A stretch of 34,756 bases of DNA from positions 1-34,756 of the forward strand of contig CAMWYX010000020.1 of assembly GCA_947178575.1 (NCBI GenBank). The letters are read 5' to 3'. Position 1 is the stretch's first letter; every line of letters starts with the position of its first letter. Source of the stretch: an uncultured Ruminococcus sp. GTDB taxonomy: Bacteria; Bacillota; Clostridia; Oscillospirales; Ruminococcaceae. Shown one piece after another: positions 24,945 to 32,680 of this stretch. The notes below the pieces were generated by a model. The model was not told the DNA's origin and made no database searches. It was given only the letters and a program-made list of their open reading frames with translations. The position numbers were made by a program, and so were the translations under genes.

Positions 24945-25220
24945 ATGACTAAAACTGAACTTATCAATTCAATCGCAGATAAAGCCAACTGCACAAAGAA
25001 AGATGCCGCAAGCGCACTCGAAGCTACTATTGCTGCTATCTCCGAAGCTCTCGTGAACGGCGAAAAGGTATCAATCACCGGATTCGGTACATTTGAAGTA
25101 CGCAACCGCAACGAAAAGACCTGCATCAACCCCAGAACAAAGGAGAAAATGGTTTGTCCGCCAAGCAAAGCTCCGGCTTTCAAAGCAGGCAAAACTCTTA
25201 AAGATTCCGTTAATAAGTAA
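24945..25220 (+). CDS. hup: HU-type DNA-binding protein
   Basis: 91 aa, a nucleoid-associated protein forming a dimer that bends DNA. It shows the standard features: N-terminal helix pair 'MTKTELINSIADKANCTKKDA', given here as MTKTELINSIADKA, then 'GEKVSITGFGTFEVR' (about 39-53) and the DNA-intercalating arm with the conserved NPRTKE (about 62-67). It ends with KTLKDSVNK. It starts five bases after mazG with the GAGGAG inside the mazG end, and is followed by a strong terminator. Confidence 0.95.
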   Translation: MTKTELINSIADKANCTKKDAASALEATIAAISEALVNGEKVSITGFGTFEVRNRNEKTCINPRTKEKMVCPPSKAPAFKAGKTLKDSVNK

Positions 25221-25226
25221 TTCCAC

Positions 25227-25256
25227 AAAAGGACAGGCAGACCCCTGTCCTTTTTT
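25227..25256 (+). terminator. Rho-independent terminator after hup
   Basis: AAAAGGACAGG pairs with CCTGTCCTTTT (11 bp, six-base loop) and is followed by more T. It lies between hup and rqcP, so rqcP would depend on read-through or its own promoter. Confidence 0.85.
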
Positions 25257-25293
25257 AAATATTATGGAAAATTCCAGTAAAAGAGGATACGTT

Positions 25294-25536
25294 ATGAGAC
25301 TTGATAAATATCTTAAAGTTACACGGCTTATCAAACGCCGTACCGTTGCCAATGATGCCTGCGATGCAGAAAAAATCGTAGTCAACGGCAGGACAGCACG
25401 TGCTTCATATGATGTGAAGGTCGGCGATATTATCGAAATAAATATGGGTGCAAGACCGCTGAAAGTCAAGGTCCTGAATGTAACAGAATACGCCACAAAA
25501 GATAACGCCGCCGATAACTACACAGTTATAGAATAA
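25294..25536 (+). CDS. rqcP: RqcP-type S4-domain RNA-binding protein
   Basis: 80 aa. RqcP (Hsp15/YabO family) works with RqcH on stalled 50S subunits in ribosome quality control by C-terminal Ala tailing. The S4 domain is complete: 'MRLDKYLKVTRLIKRRTVAND', stated here as MRLDKYLKVTRLIKRRTVA, then 'KIVVNGRTARASYDVKVGDII'-type loop (about 28-48). I chose the ATG at 25294 because GAGGA lies about seven bases upstream; an ATG ten codons earlier is possible. It follows hup, as in many Clostridia, but the sporulation genes yabP and yabQ that often come next are absent. Confidence 0.9.
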   Translation: MRLDKYLKVTRLIKRRTVANDACDAEKIVVNGRTARASYDVKVGDIIEINMGARPLKVKVLNVTEYATKDNAADNYTVIE

Positions 25537-25546
25537 CTGAATAATC

Positions 25547-25580
25547 AAAAAAATCCCTGATTTCTCAGGGATTATTTTTT
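25547..25580. terminator. bidirectional terminator between rqcP and the AraC-type gene
   Basis: AATCCCTGA pairs with TCAGGGATT around a four-base loop. It is flanked by an A-run on the left and a T-run on the right, so it can end transcripts from both convergent genes. Confidence 0.85.
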
Positions 25581-26457
25581 ATTTTTCGTTTACCGCAATC
25601 CAGATTTCACAGATATAATCCGGATTGTGAATATCGGCAGTCGGATAAACTTCCAGTTCGATTCCGTTGGCGTACTCGTATTTATTACTCTGCGGAAAAA
25701 ATTCCGTGATAATTTTCTTGTATGTTTCGGGGAACGCATCGGGCATTTTTCCTCTGCATATGAAAACTGCATACGTACTCGCCGGAATTTCAATAATCTC
25801 AAGCTCATCGTCCGGAACAGGTCTGCCGTCGTATTCCACGCCTATTCCATATGGGAAATTTTCCGCTTCAAATCCTCCGGAAAAGCATATTCCGAGTATT
25901 CCTTTAAGATTCGGATTTTCCGGAAAATAAGAAATTATCTTCTGAGTTGTCCCGTTTTCTGCACACTCGCCCCAGTATGCGGAAATGTCCGGCGTTGCCG
26001 TCCAGTTATTCTGCTTGCTTACCTGTTTACGCCTGCATATGACCCTAAAATCCCCAAGTTTTTCGATTCTGTAATCCATTGTACTTCCTCCAGTCAAAAT
26101 AATTTTCACAGACAGTCTGGAAAAAGATTTAACATTGCTTCCACGCTTTGCCTCGGTAGGCGTAACTCCGTGAAACCGGACAAACGCACGGGTAAAACTT
26201 TCGGGAGTATCATATCCATATTTCAATGCCGTATCTATGACCTTATCATTATTGCGTATAAGGTCGGAAGCCGCCATGGACAGCCGGCGCATACGGATAT
26301 AATCCCCGACAGTGAAACCGCAGAGAATGCTGAAAATCCTCTGAAAATGAAAAGGTGACGAATATGCTTTCCGTGCAATTTCATTGTAATCTATATCTTC
26401 GGTAATGTGTTCCTCGATATAGTCAATAGCATTCTGTATGCTTTTTATCCATTCCAT
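25579..26457 (-). CDS. AraC-family regulator with C-terminal GyrI-like effector domain
   Basis: 292 aa. The N-terminal half is an AraC/XylS double helix-turn-helix: 'DYNEIARKAYSSPFHFQRIF' (about 24-43) and the second motif 'DTALKYGYDTPESFTRAFVRFHGVTP' (in part: ALKYGYDTPESFTRAF, near 80-95). The C-terminal half (about 125-292) resembles the GyrI/Rob-type small-molecule binding domain, with 'DFRVICRRKQVSK', 'GYIEIPASTYAVF'-type strands and a final 'CEIWIAVNEK'. I chose the ATG at 26457, preceded by GGAGG. Such proteins usually sense hydrophobic or cationic compounds. No drug-export gene is adjacent, so the target is unknown. Confidence 0.88.
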   Translation of the reverse strand: MEWIKSIQNAIDYIEEHITEDIDYNEIARKAYSSPFHFQRIFSILCGFTVGDYIRMRRLSMAASDLIRNNDKVIDTALKYGYDTPESFTRAFVRFHGVTPTEAKRGSNVKSFSRLSVKIILTGGSTMDYRIEKLGDFRVICRRKQVSKQNNWTATPDISAYWGECAENGTTQKIISYFPENPNLKGILGICFSGGFEAENFPYGIGVEYDGRPVPDDELEIIEIPASTYAVFICRGKMPDAFPETYKKIITEFFPQSNKYEYANGIELEVYPTADIHNPDYICEIWIAVNEK

Positions 26458-26484
26458 TTTTATTTCCTCCTGTTCTGTGATTAT

Positions 26485-26493
26485 ATTATAGCA
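26485..26493 (-). promoter_or_regulatory. extended -10 promoter of the AraC-type gene
   Basis: On the minus strand, TGCTATAAT provides a TGn extended -10 element. I see no good -35 hexamer at 17 bases, which fits an extended -10 promoter. The leader is about 20-25 bases and contains GGAGG. Confidence 0.55.
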
Positions 26494-26542
26494 TAATGAT
26501 TTACAGATTTCATGATATTCTGTGCTTTTATGTATCAGATTT

Positions 26543-26567
26543 AAAAATCCCCGAATATTCGGGGATT
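26543..26567 (-). terminator. terminator after the epimerase gene
   Basis: AATCCCCGAA pairs with TTCGGGGATT around a two-base centre, with a short T-run on the minus strand after it. It begins six bases after the stop codon of the minus-strand epimerase gene. Confidence 0.8.
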
Positions 26568-26572
26568 CTGTT

Positions 26573-27538
26573 TTATTTCGTATTGTGAATATCCCAGCGT
26601 GGATTGAAAATCTTACGGGATTTTGTACTGTCAAGCATATTGTTGTTTTCCAGCTTGTTCATATCAAGATAACGGTAATTGGTTATCAGTTCGTTATTTT
26701 TATTTCTGCCGAGAATGCCTTTAATCTTTGAAATCGCACCGCCTCCGCCCGATTTCTGCAGAACCGCACCAAGAGAATGATTTTCACGCATAAATGATAT
26801 AATCTCAGCAGCGGTGATAAGATGCTTGTCACAGACATTATATATTCCGGCAAACTGCATATCATCGGAATTTTTTACAAAGCAAAGTACAAAATCAACA
26901 AGATTATGCACACAGCAGAACTGAAATCCGTAAGTTCCCTCGCCTGAAACAAATTTTGTTCCGTCTTTCGGATTTGTTATCTTCGACATAAGATTATCAA
27001 CGAAATTAAGCGTATATACCTGCGGAATACGAGCAATACACACGATTATATTCTTGTGATTTTTCATTTCGGAAACCAGTGCTTTTTCGGATTCGTATTT
27101 CATCACAGCATAATTTGAAGTCGCTTTTATATCTGAATCTTCACGTATAGGCTCACGTGTTTTCGGGAAATCATAGACTTTATCCGTACTGATAAGAATT
27201 ACCTTTTCCATGCTTTCCGAAGTCATCGCATAACGATAAATGAATTTATCGCACGAGCGGGATTCACTGACTTCTATGTCATTGACAATCGGCCCGAGGT
27301 CATTATCAACTGTATTAGCAACATGAATCAGAATATTTATTTCATTATTCTCAAAAATTTCTGCATAAGCATTTTTATCCGAGGACTTTACCTGAATAAA
27401 ACTGTAATTTTTCTTTCCGGTATTATACATTCCATCTTCAGTATCAGCCGAAATGACAGCAAAGCCCTTTTTAAGCAGTCCGGAACAGATATGCTGACCA
27501 ATAAGCCCACAACCACCGGTTACAAGAACTGTTTTCAA
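26573..27538 (-). CDS. NAD(P)-dependent epimerase/dehydratase (extended SDR)
   Basis: 321 aa, Rossmann-fold sugar-nucleotide-type enzyme. The nucleotide-binding motif is GGCGLIG (residues 8-14). The catalytic pair Tyr143 and Lys147 is in YAVMK, with the upstream Thr/Ser in ILISTDKVYD (about 114-123). The C-terminal half is substrate binding; the substrate is not evident. The start is a TTG, preceded by AAAGGAGAG with an eight-base gap; no in-frame ATG fits. It lies 89 bases after the second solute-binding lipoprotein gene with no terminator between, so co-transcription is plausible. Confidence 0.83.
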   Translation of the reverse strand: MKTVLVTGGCGLIGQHICSGLLKKGFAVISADTEDGMYNTGKKNYSFIQVKSSDKNAYAEIFENNEINILIHVANTVDNDLGPIVNDIEVSESRSCDKFIYRYAMTSESMEKVILISTDKVYDFPKTREPIREDSDIKATSNYAVMKYESEKALVSEMKNHKNIIVCIARIPQVYTLNFVDNLMSKITNPKDGTKFVSGEGTYGFQFCCVHNLVDFVLCFVKNSDDMQFAGIYNVCDKHLITAAEIISFMRENHSLGAVLQKSGGGGAISKIKGILGRNKNNELITNYRYLDMNKLENNNMLDSTKSRKIFNPRWDIHNTK

Positions 27539-27627
27539 GATTTATACTCTCCTTTCTAAGATGTTTATTTCAGCTTATTCACACATAATAAATTATATAT
27601 TCATGTGCAAACAGACTATGTATTATA

Positions 27628-29022
27628 TTATGAAACTCCATTTATCTCATCAAGATATTTGTCAAGAACAGGAGAAACGGAATCATATGTCTCGTTCCAC
27701 GGAGTACCCTTTCCGGAAAGTCTCAGGCTGTTGTCAAGCAGTTCCGCACAATCTGCCGAAACACCGGTGGAAATATCCAGAAACGGATTTTCGGAAGCCA
27801 TATCACGCATTTTATGATACATCTCAAACATTTCATCAGTCCAGCCGAAATCATCGAATAACTGTTCTGTTCCGACAGTATCTATTTCATCATCTATAAT
27901 AGCAAAACGCTTGCAGTCAAGAAATCTTGCGACTCCCTCCGGATTTGAACCGCCCTTTACCAGACAGTAGGATTCCATTCCGACCGGAATATAATATTTA
28001 TCCGCTTCGGGGTCTTTCGGCATAGGAACAAAGAAAACATCTTCGCCGTATATAGATTTCCACTGTTCCGATTCACAGTACAACGAATACAGACCGACAG
28101 GATAGAACAGTAATTTTCCTTCTCCTATGTATTCGGGGTGGTCAGTCCAGCCGTAATCGCCTACGCCTATCGCAATACAGCCTGTAGAATATAGGTCATA
28201 GATATAATTCTGAACACGTTCCATAGCAGGAGACGAAATATTGCTTACCAGCTTTCCGTTGTCAATTGAAACAGCCGGAACTCCTGTAGTTGATATAAGT
28301 GCAAATTCATACCACCAGCCGTCAATTCCGTAACGCTGATTATCGGTATCGGCGAAACGCTGAATCATATTTTCAAAAGTATTCCAGTTCCATTCGTCTT
28401 TTGCAAAAAGTTCGGCAGGGTCATCAAGACCGACTTCACGGATTGTCTTTCTGTTGTATACGCATGCAACCTTATCGCCTGTAGTCTGCACAACAACGCA
28501 GTAATGACGGTTATTCCACAGCAGACTTTCATTCACACTGCGGACTCCCTCCCATAACGGCGAACCGAAATCAATATAATCGTCAGCCGGAACAAACATT
28601 CCACGGACAGCACCTTTTGGGAAAGCGTCCATATTTCCGCCGTAAAAAAAATCCACTCCGTCACCGCTGTTTATCATTTCGGCGAGTTTTTCGTAACGGT
28701 TTCCATAATCGCATTGAATAAATTCTATTTTACCGCCGTATTTTTCTTCAAAGGCGACAAGTTCCACAGGCTTATTTTTTCCGGAGGAATTGGGATTTAT
28801 ATCCCAGTCGGAAAGCCATTTTATAGTTTTATTTTCAAGTTCCGTATCCGGAAGAAAATCTGTTTCTGTTACACGCTGACTTATCCTGTTGCGAACTTCA
28901 GGACTGACATCGACATCAGCATATGGATTAGATGAGCTTTCGTTCTCACCTGAGCATGAAGCAGCAGCAAAAACAGCAGCCGATGAAATAATAGCTGCCA
29001 GAAAAGCCTTATATTTTTTCAT
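27628..29022 (-). CDS. extracellular solute-binding lipoprotein, paralogue of the 16795-18258 product
   Basis: 464 aa. The lipobox Cys is Cys23 (FAAASC). The mature part has the same motif series as the first paralogue: 'IKWLSDWDINPNSS', 'MINSGDGVDFFYGGNMDAFP', 'EWNWNTFENMIQRF' and 'FFVPMPKDPEADKYY'. These mark it as a periplasmic-binding-type receptor, probably for a sugar or peptide. I prefer the ATG at 29022, six bases after GAGGT; the ATG at 29028 directly abuts GAGGT. It has its own strong promoter. No ABC permease or ATPase is adjacent. Confidence 0.85.
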   Translation of the reverse strand: MKKYKAFLAAIISSAAVFAAASCSGENESSSNPYADVDVSPEVRNRISQRVTETDFLPDTELENKTIKWLSDWDINPNSSGKNKPVELVAFEEKYGGKIEFIQCDYGNRYEKLAEMINSGDGVDFFYGGNMDAFPKGAVRGMFVPADDYIDFGSPLWEGVRSVNESLLWNNRHYCVVVQTTGDKVACVYNRKTIREVGLDDPAELFAKDEWNWNTFENMIQRFADTDNQRYGIDGWWYEFALISTTGVPAVSIDNGKLVSNISSPAMERVQNYIYDLYSTGCIAIGVGDYGWTDHPEYIGEGKLLFYPVGLYSLYCESEQWKSIYGEDVFFVPMPKDPEADKYYIPVGMESYCLVKGGSNPEGVARFLDCKRFAIIDDEIDTVGTEQLFDDFGWTDEMFEMYHKMRDMASENPFLDISTGVSADCAELLDNSLRLSGKGTPWNETYDSVSPVLDKYLDEINGVS

Positions 29023-29068
29023 AAACATACCTCACACAAAAGTATAACTGATTTCTCATACCAATTAT

Positions 29069-29098
29069 ATTATAACATCTTTAAAGCACATCTGTCAA
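29069..29098 (-). promoter_or_regulatory. promoter of the second solute-binding lipoprotein
   Basis: On the minus strand, perfect TTGACA (29093-29098), 18 bases, perfect TATAAT (29069-29074). Another TATAAT overlaps at 29064-29069. Confidence 0.8.
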
Positions 29099-29130
29099 TA
29101 GATGATTTGCATAACAGAATTATTTTATTT

Positions 29131-29802
29131 TTATAAACCCGAACGCCGACAACCACCAATTGCCCTTATACCGCAGTTTTCACGTGCCGGACAGACATCG
29201 CAGGAAGTTTTTTCCGGAGAAACCGGAACATCTGATATTCCGATTATCGCCGTAACGGATTTGGACGGAAGAAGCATACAGCTTTCCGTTACTGTGAGCC
29301 CGATTCTTCTTTGTGCATTCAGAGCAGAAAGAATATCGCTCTGAATCTGTATCGGCAAATCGCCGTAACCAGGACTGAAACGCCATGTCCGGTAAACAGA
29401 GTTTATATTCCGGAATATTTCGTTTTCAACTTTATCGCATACCTGTTCAATTGCAGAACTGCAAAGACAATCAACCGCAAGTGCACCGGCGGTATCGGTT
29501 ACCGCAGTTCTCCGGATAAGCATATCAGCAGATGCTGAAACAGTAGCCGCAAATATTACGGCTCTGTTACAGCCCTTGAGATGATTTTTTATTGATTCTC
29601 CGGTCATATTTATTCCAAAAATCTGAATTTCATCGTTGTTCCGGAATATTTCCGCTTCACGATAAACATATGCCGGTCTCAGCGAAGTTCTGACAATCGG
29701 TTCGTATTTTTCTACAAGACCGACGGTCTGCGAATCAGCTTTACCTCTTACGCCCATATAACGCACGGCTTCGGATTTTGAAATTTCATCAAGTTTTATC
29801 AT
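29131..29802 (-). CDS. methionine synthase activation-domain (B12-reactivation) protein
   Basis: 223 aa. The protein resembles the stand-alone version of the MetH C-terminal activation domain, which binds S-adenosylmethionine and re-methylates oxidised cobalamin. The motif 'RFSPGYGDLPIQIQ' (about 142-155) matches the family's R-x-S-P-G-Y-G block, and 'ESCMLLPSKSVTAIIGIS' (about 173-190) its second conserved block. The last 30 residues carry a Cys cluster (CDVCPARENC). It overlaps the metF stop by four bases (ATGA), consistent with a shared methionine/folate role. The rest of methionine synthase must be elsewhere. Confidence 0.87.
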   Translation of the reverse strand: MIKLDEISKSEAVRYMGVRGKADSQTVGLVEKYEPIVRTSLRPAYVYREAEIFRNNDEIQIFGINMTGESIKNHLKGCNRAVIFAATVSASADMLIRRTAVTDTAGALAVDCLCSSAIEQVCDKVENEIFRNINSVYRTWRFSPGYGDLPIQIQSDILSALNAQRRIGLTVTESCMLLPSKSVTAIIGISDVPVSPEKTSCDVCPARENCGIRAIGGCRRSGL

Positions 29803-30659
29803 ATACCGATAATTCCCGAAACTGCCTCGCTGATTTTCCGTGCAACATAGGCATTATTCATAGTATAAAGATGTATTCCATCAACATCTCCTGCAACTAA
29901 ATCAACTATCTGATTTATAGCGTATGCAATTCCGGCATCTCGGAGAGCTTCGGGATTATTCTCATATTTCTGCATAATTTTCACGAATTTATGGGGCAGA
30001 CTTGCTCCGCAGGTTGTGACCATGCGTTCAATCTGTTTTTTATTTACTACAGGCATGATTCCGGCTTCAACCGGAACATTTATTCCCTTTTTTGCCATAA
30101 GTTCCCTGAAATTATAGAAATACGCATTATCAAAGAAAAGCTGTGATATAAGATGGTCTGCACCTGAATCAACCTTGATTTTCAGATTGTCAACATCATC
30201 TTCAAGACTGTCCGAATCAGGGTGTCCCTCCGGATAGCACGCTGCCGCAATATCAAAATCACCCTTGGTTTTAAGATACTCTATCAGGGTGCTTGCGTGT
30301 GCAAACTCCTTAACCGGCGGTATATTCGGATTTATATCGCCACGCAGTGCAAGAATATTTTCGATTCCCTGTTCCTTTGCCTTGCAGATAATATCATCAA
30401 TCTGCGATTTTGTGTAATTAATGCACGGAAGATGAAGCATCGGAATAACTCCGAGACTATCCACCTTTGACGTAATATCCAGTGCAAGACCACCGTTTCC
30501 GCTTCCACCGGCACTGTATGTCACACTGATAAAATCAGGATTAAGACCGCTCATATCATCAAGAGTACGGTAAATAACATCAATACTGCTTGTATTTTTC
30601 GGCGGAAAAACTTCAAAAGAAAAAACCGTTTTTTTATCAAACAACTCTCTTATCTTCAT
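29799..30659 (-). CDS. metF: 5,10-methylenetetrahydrofolate reductase
   Basis: 286 aa. It reduces methylene-THF to methyl-THF, the methyl donor of methionine synthesis. The FAD-binding TIM-barrel motifs are intact: 'FSFEVFPPKN' (about 14-23) with the catalytic Glu, 'FISVTYSAGGSGNGG' (about 40-54), 'ILALRGDINPN' (about 98-108) and 'HLISQLFFDNAYFYNF' (about 168-183) with the conserved Gln. It is directly followed by the activation-domain gene, and starts 36 bases after ung ends. Confidence 0.95.
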   Translation of the reverse strand: MKIRELFDKKTVFSFEVFPPKNTSSIDVIYRTLDDMSGLNPDFISVTYSAGGSGNGGLALDITSKVDSLGVIPMLHLPCINYTKSQIDDIICKAKEQGIENILALRGDINPNIPPVKEFAHASTLIEYLKTKGDFDIAAACYPEGHPDSDSLEDDVDNLKIKVDSGADHLISQLFFDNAYFYNFRELMAKKGINVPVEAGIMPVVNKKQIERMVTTCGASLPHKFVKIMQKYENNPEALRDAGIAYAINQIVDLVAGDVDGIHLYTMNNAYVARKISEAVSGIIGI

Positions 30660-30695
30660 ATCGCTACCTCTTTTATGTTTTAAAATGCAATTATT

Positions 30696-31367
30696 TTAAT
30701 CAATTGACCAGTCTATACTTCCCATTCCATGCTCTTCAAGAAATTTATTCGCCTGTGAAAAATGACGACAGCCAAAAAATCCGTTATATGCGGAAAGAGG
30801 GCTTGGGTGTGCCGAAGTCAGAATCAGATGCTGTGGATTCGTGATAAACTTCTTTTTGACTTTGGCATCTCCGCCCCAGAGCATAAAAACTATCGGCTTT
30901 TCACGTTCGTTGAGATGTTTTATAACTTCCGTAGTAAAAATTTCCCAACCCATATTTCTGTGACTGCGTGGAGAATTAGCACGTACAGTAAGCACCGAAT
31001 TAAGCAGAAGTACGCCGTTTTCCGCCCATTTTATCAGTTCTCCGTGTTTTCCAAGATTATCTATTCCGATGTCGTCACGTATTTCTTTAAAAATATTAAC
31101 CAGCGACGGAGGAGGCGCAATCCCCTTTCTAACCGAAAAACTAAGACCATGTGCCTGACCTGCTCCGTGATAAGGGTCCTGCCCTATGATAACACATCTG
31201 ACATTTTCATATGATGTAAGCTTCATCGCATTGAAAATATCATACATATCCGGAAAAATACGTTGTGTCTTATATTCTTCAATAAGAAAACTCCGAAGTT
31301 TCTGATAATATTCCTTGTCAAATTCTCCTGCAAGTTCCTTATCCCAATCATTTCCAAAATTAACCAT
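30696..31367 (-). CDS. ung: uracil-DNA glycosylase
   Basis: 223 aa, family 1 UDG, which excises uracil from DNA. The catalytic water-activating Asp64 is in GQDPYHG (62-68). The uracil-recognition Asn is in 'VLLLNSVLTVR' near 120, and the HPSPLSA loop (about 187-193) contains the catalytic His. 'GLSFSV' and 'PPPSLVNIFKEI' are the other family blocks. It starts eight bases after the upstream DUF2500-like gene and belongs to the same transcript. Confidence 0.96.
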   Translation of the reverse strand: MVNFGNDWDKELAGEFDKEYYQKLRSFLIEEYKTQRIFPDMYDIFNAMKLTSYENVRCVIIGQDPYHGAGQAHGLSFSVRKGIAPPPSLVNIFKEIRDDIGIDNLGKHGELIKWAENGVLLLNSVLTVRANSPRSHRNMGWEIFTTEVIKHLNEREKPIVFMLWGGDAKVKKKFITNPQHLILTSAHPSPLSAYNGFFGCRHFSQANKFLEEHGMGSIDWSID

Positions 31368-31375
31368 AACATCAC

Positions 31376-31780
31376 CTAATTATAAACTATTCCGTCGTAA
31401 TATTTGAATTTTACGAGATTATTTCTTTTATATGTAAGCGAGCCCTCCTGATTAAAAGGAACAGCATCGTACGCTTTTTGTGAACATTCAATTTTAAGTT
31501 TTTTTCCTTTCCGTGTAATAAATTCCAGTTCATAATATTCGTCGATATATTTAACCTTTCCGGAAGCCTCGACGATACGCATTCTGTCGTCACATTTTCG
31601 TACAAGTGTTGCCATTTCAACCATTTTTTCGGAAACCGGTTTCTGTCTGCTGTTTTCATCATCGATATTTTCTTCGATAAAAAACTTAATAAACTTATTG
31701 CCGAAAAGAAATATCATCACTAGCACGATAATCAACGTTGCTCCCAACAGCCACAGAAGATTTATCATTTCCGCAGACAT
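31376..31780 (-). CDS. small membrane protein with DUF2500-like domain
   Basis: 134 aa. One N-terminal membrane segment (about 8-27) is followed by a cytoplasmic or extracytoplasmic domain. The part from about residue 77 ('DEYYELEFITRKGKKLKIEC...EGSLTYKRNNLVKFKYYDG', quoted in fragments) has the strand pattern of DUF2500, a family of small membrane proteins of unknown role. It is the first gene of the unit with ung, metF and the activation-domain gene; the ribosome site GGGAGGAG is strong. Confidence 0.72.
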   Translation of the reverse strand: MSAEMINLLWLLGATLIIVLVMIFLFGNKFIKFFIEENIDDENSRQKPVSEKMVEMATLVRKCDDRMRIVEASGKVKYIDEYYELEFITRKGKKLKIECSQKAYDAVPFNQEGSLTYKRNNLVKFKYYDGIVYN

Positions 31781-31812
31781 AAAAAAACTCCTCCCGAAAT
31801 TGCTCTCTTTTT

Positions 31813-31841
31813 ATTATACTATATCTGAAAGAAATTTTCAA
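31813..31841 (-). promoter_or_regulatory. promoter of the DUF2500-ung-metF unit
   Basis: On the minus strand, TTGAAA (31836-31841), 17 bases, TATAAT (31813-31818). Its -35 is back to back with that of the divergent TtcA-type gene. Confidence 0.78.
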
Positions 31842-31854
31842 TAGTTATTGAAAA
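31835..31854. promoter_or_regulatory. palindrome containing both divergent -35 boxes
   Basis: TTTTCAATA (31835-31843) is the exact reverse complement of TATTGAAAA (31846-31854), with a two-base centre. Each arm holds the TTGAAA -35 box of one of two divergent promoters. Symmetric spacing (17 bases on both sides) could be a shared operator or simply paired promoters. Confidence 0.6.
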
Positions 31855-31876
31855 ATTTTCTGATTTGATGTATAAT
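31848..31876 (+). promoter_or_regulatory. promoter of the TtcA-family gene
   Basis: TTGAAA (31848-31853), 17 bases, TATAAT (31871-31876). GGAGGT (31892-31897) lies five bases before the ATG at 31903. Confidence 0.78.
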
Positions 31877-31902
31877 TTAATAAAAAGTTATGGAGGTTTT
31901 AT

Positions 31903-32616
31903 ATGCAAAAGATTCTTGGATATATGAGAAAAGCTATTCAGCAGTATGACATGATAAACAACGGCGACCATATCGGAGTGGGAGTTTCAGGCGGAAAAGA
32001 CAGTATGATTCTTCTCATCGGACTTTATCAGCTGAAAAAATTTATCGGAATTGAATTTGAAATAACGGCAATAACGATTGACCCATATTTCGGCGGAACT
32101 GCAGGAGATTACAGCGAAATCAGCAATTTATGCAATAATATCGGTATACAGCATTATATTCTTCCTACGCACATAGGAGAAATTGTATTCGATATACGAA
32201 ACGAAAAAAATCCATGCAGTCTCTGTGCACATATGCGTCGGGGTGCACTTCATGGCTGTGCCGGAAAACTTAGCTGTACCAAAATCGCACTGGGACATAA
32301 CTTTGATGATACAGTTGAAACATTTATCATGAATCTTTTTACTGAGGGAAGAATCGGTTGTTATTCACCGGTAACTGTTCTTGAGGATAAAAATCTCACC
32401 GTTATACGTCCTCTTGTGCTTGCACCGGAAAAAGATATACGGCGTGCATCAAAAAACTTACCGATTATGAAATCAGCTTGTCCTGCTGACGGTCACACTA
32501 ATCGACAGCAAACCAAAGAATTGATAGCTCGACTTGAACATGAGAAACACGGAATAAAACAACGAATTTTCGGAGCAATACAGCGAAGCGGAATTGATGG
32601 CTGGGGAATAAAATAA
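31903..32616 (+). CDS. TtcA-family tRNA thiolation ATPase
   Basis: 237 aa, an ATP-pyrophosphatase that adenylates a tRNA base before sulfur insertion, as in 2-thiocytidine formation. The PP-loop SGGKDS is at residues 29-34. A CxxC pair (Cys105 and Cys108, in NPCSLCAHMRRGALHG) and 'LGHNFDDTVETF' (about 129-140) are family hallmarks, and a third Cys is in 'KSACPADGH' near 186-194. The family also includes thiolases with other targets, so the exact base is not certain. It is a single gene, divergent from the DUF2500-ung unit. Confidence 0.87.
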   Translation: MQKILGYMRKAIQQYDMINNGDHIGVGVSGGKDSMILLIGLYQLKKFIGIEFEITAITIDPYFGGTAGDYSEISNLCNNIGIQHYILPTHIGEIVFDIRNEKNPCSLCAHMRRGALHGCAGKLSCTKIALGHNFDDTVETFIMNLFTEGRIGCYSPVTVLEDKNLTVIRPLVLAPEKDIRRASKNLPIMKSACPADGHTNRQQTKELIARLEHEKHGIKQRIFGAIQRSGIDGWGIK

Positions 32617-32620
32617 AAAA

Positions 32621-32642
32621 AGGCTCTCCTTTCGGAGAGCCT
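32621..32642 (-). terminator. terminator of the cohesin-type gene
   Basis: AGGCTCTCC pairs with GGAGAGCCT around a four-base loop. On the minus strand it is followed by TTTTTTT and then a T-rich stretch; on the plus strand there is no T-run. It therefore serves the minus-strand gene that ends at 32681. Confidence 0.82.
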
Positions 32643-32680
32643 AAAATATGCACACTCTAGAGTTATAAATTTTTATTTAA

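Noticed and set aside
25627..26358. 243-codon open frame on the plus strand
   Set aside because: It is antisense to the AraC/GyrI-type gene and has no ribosome site.
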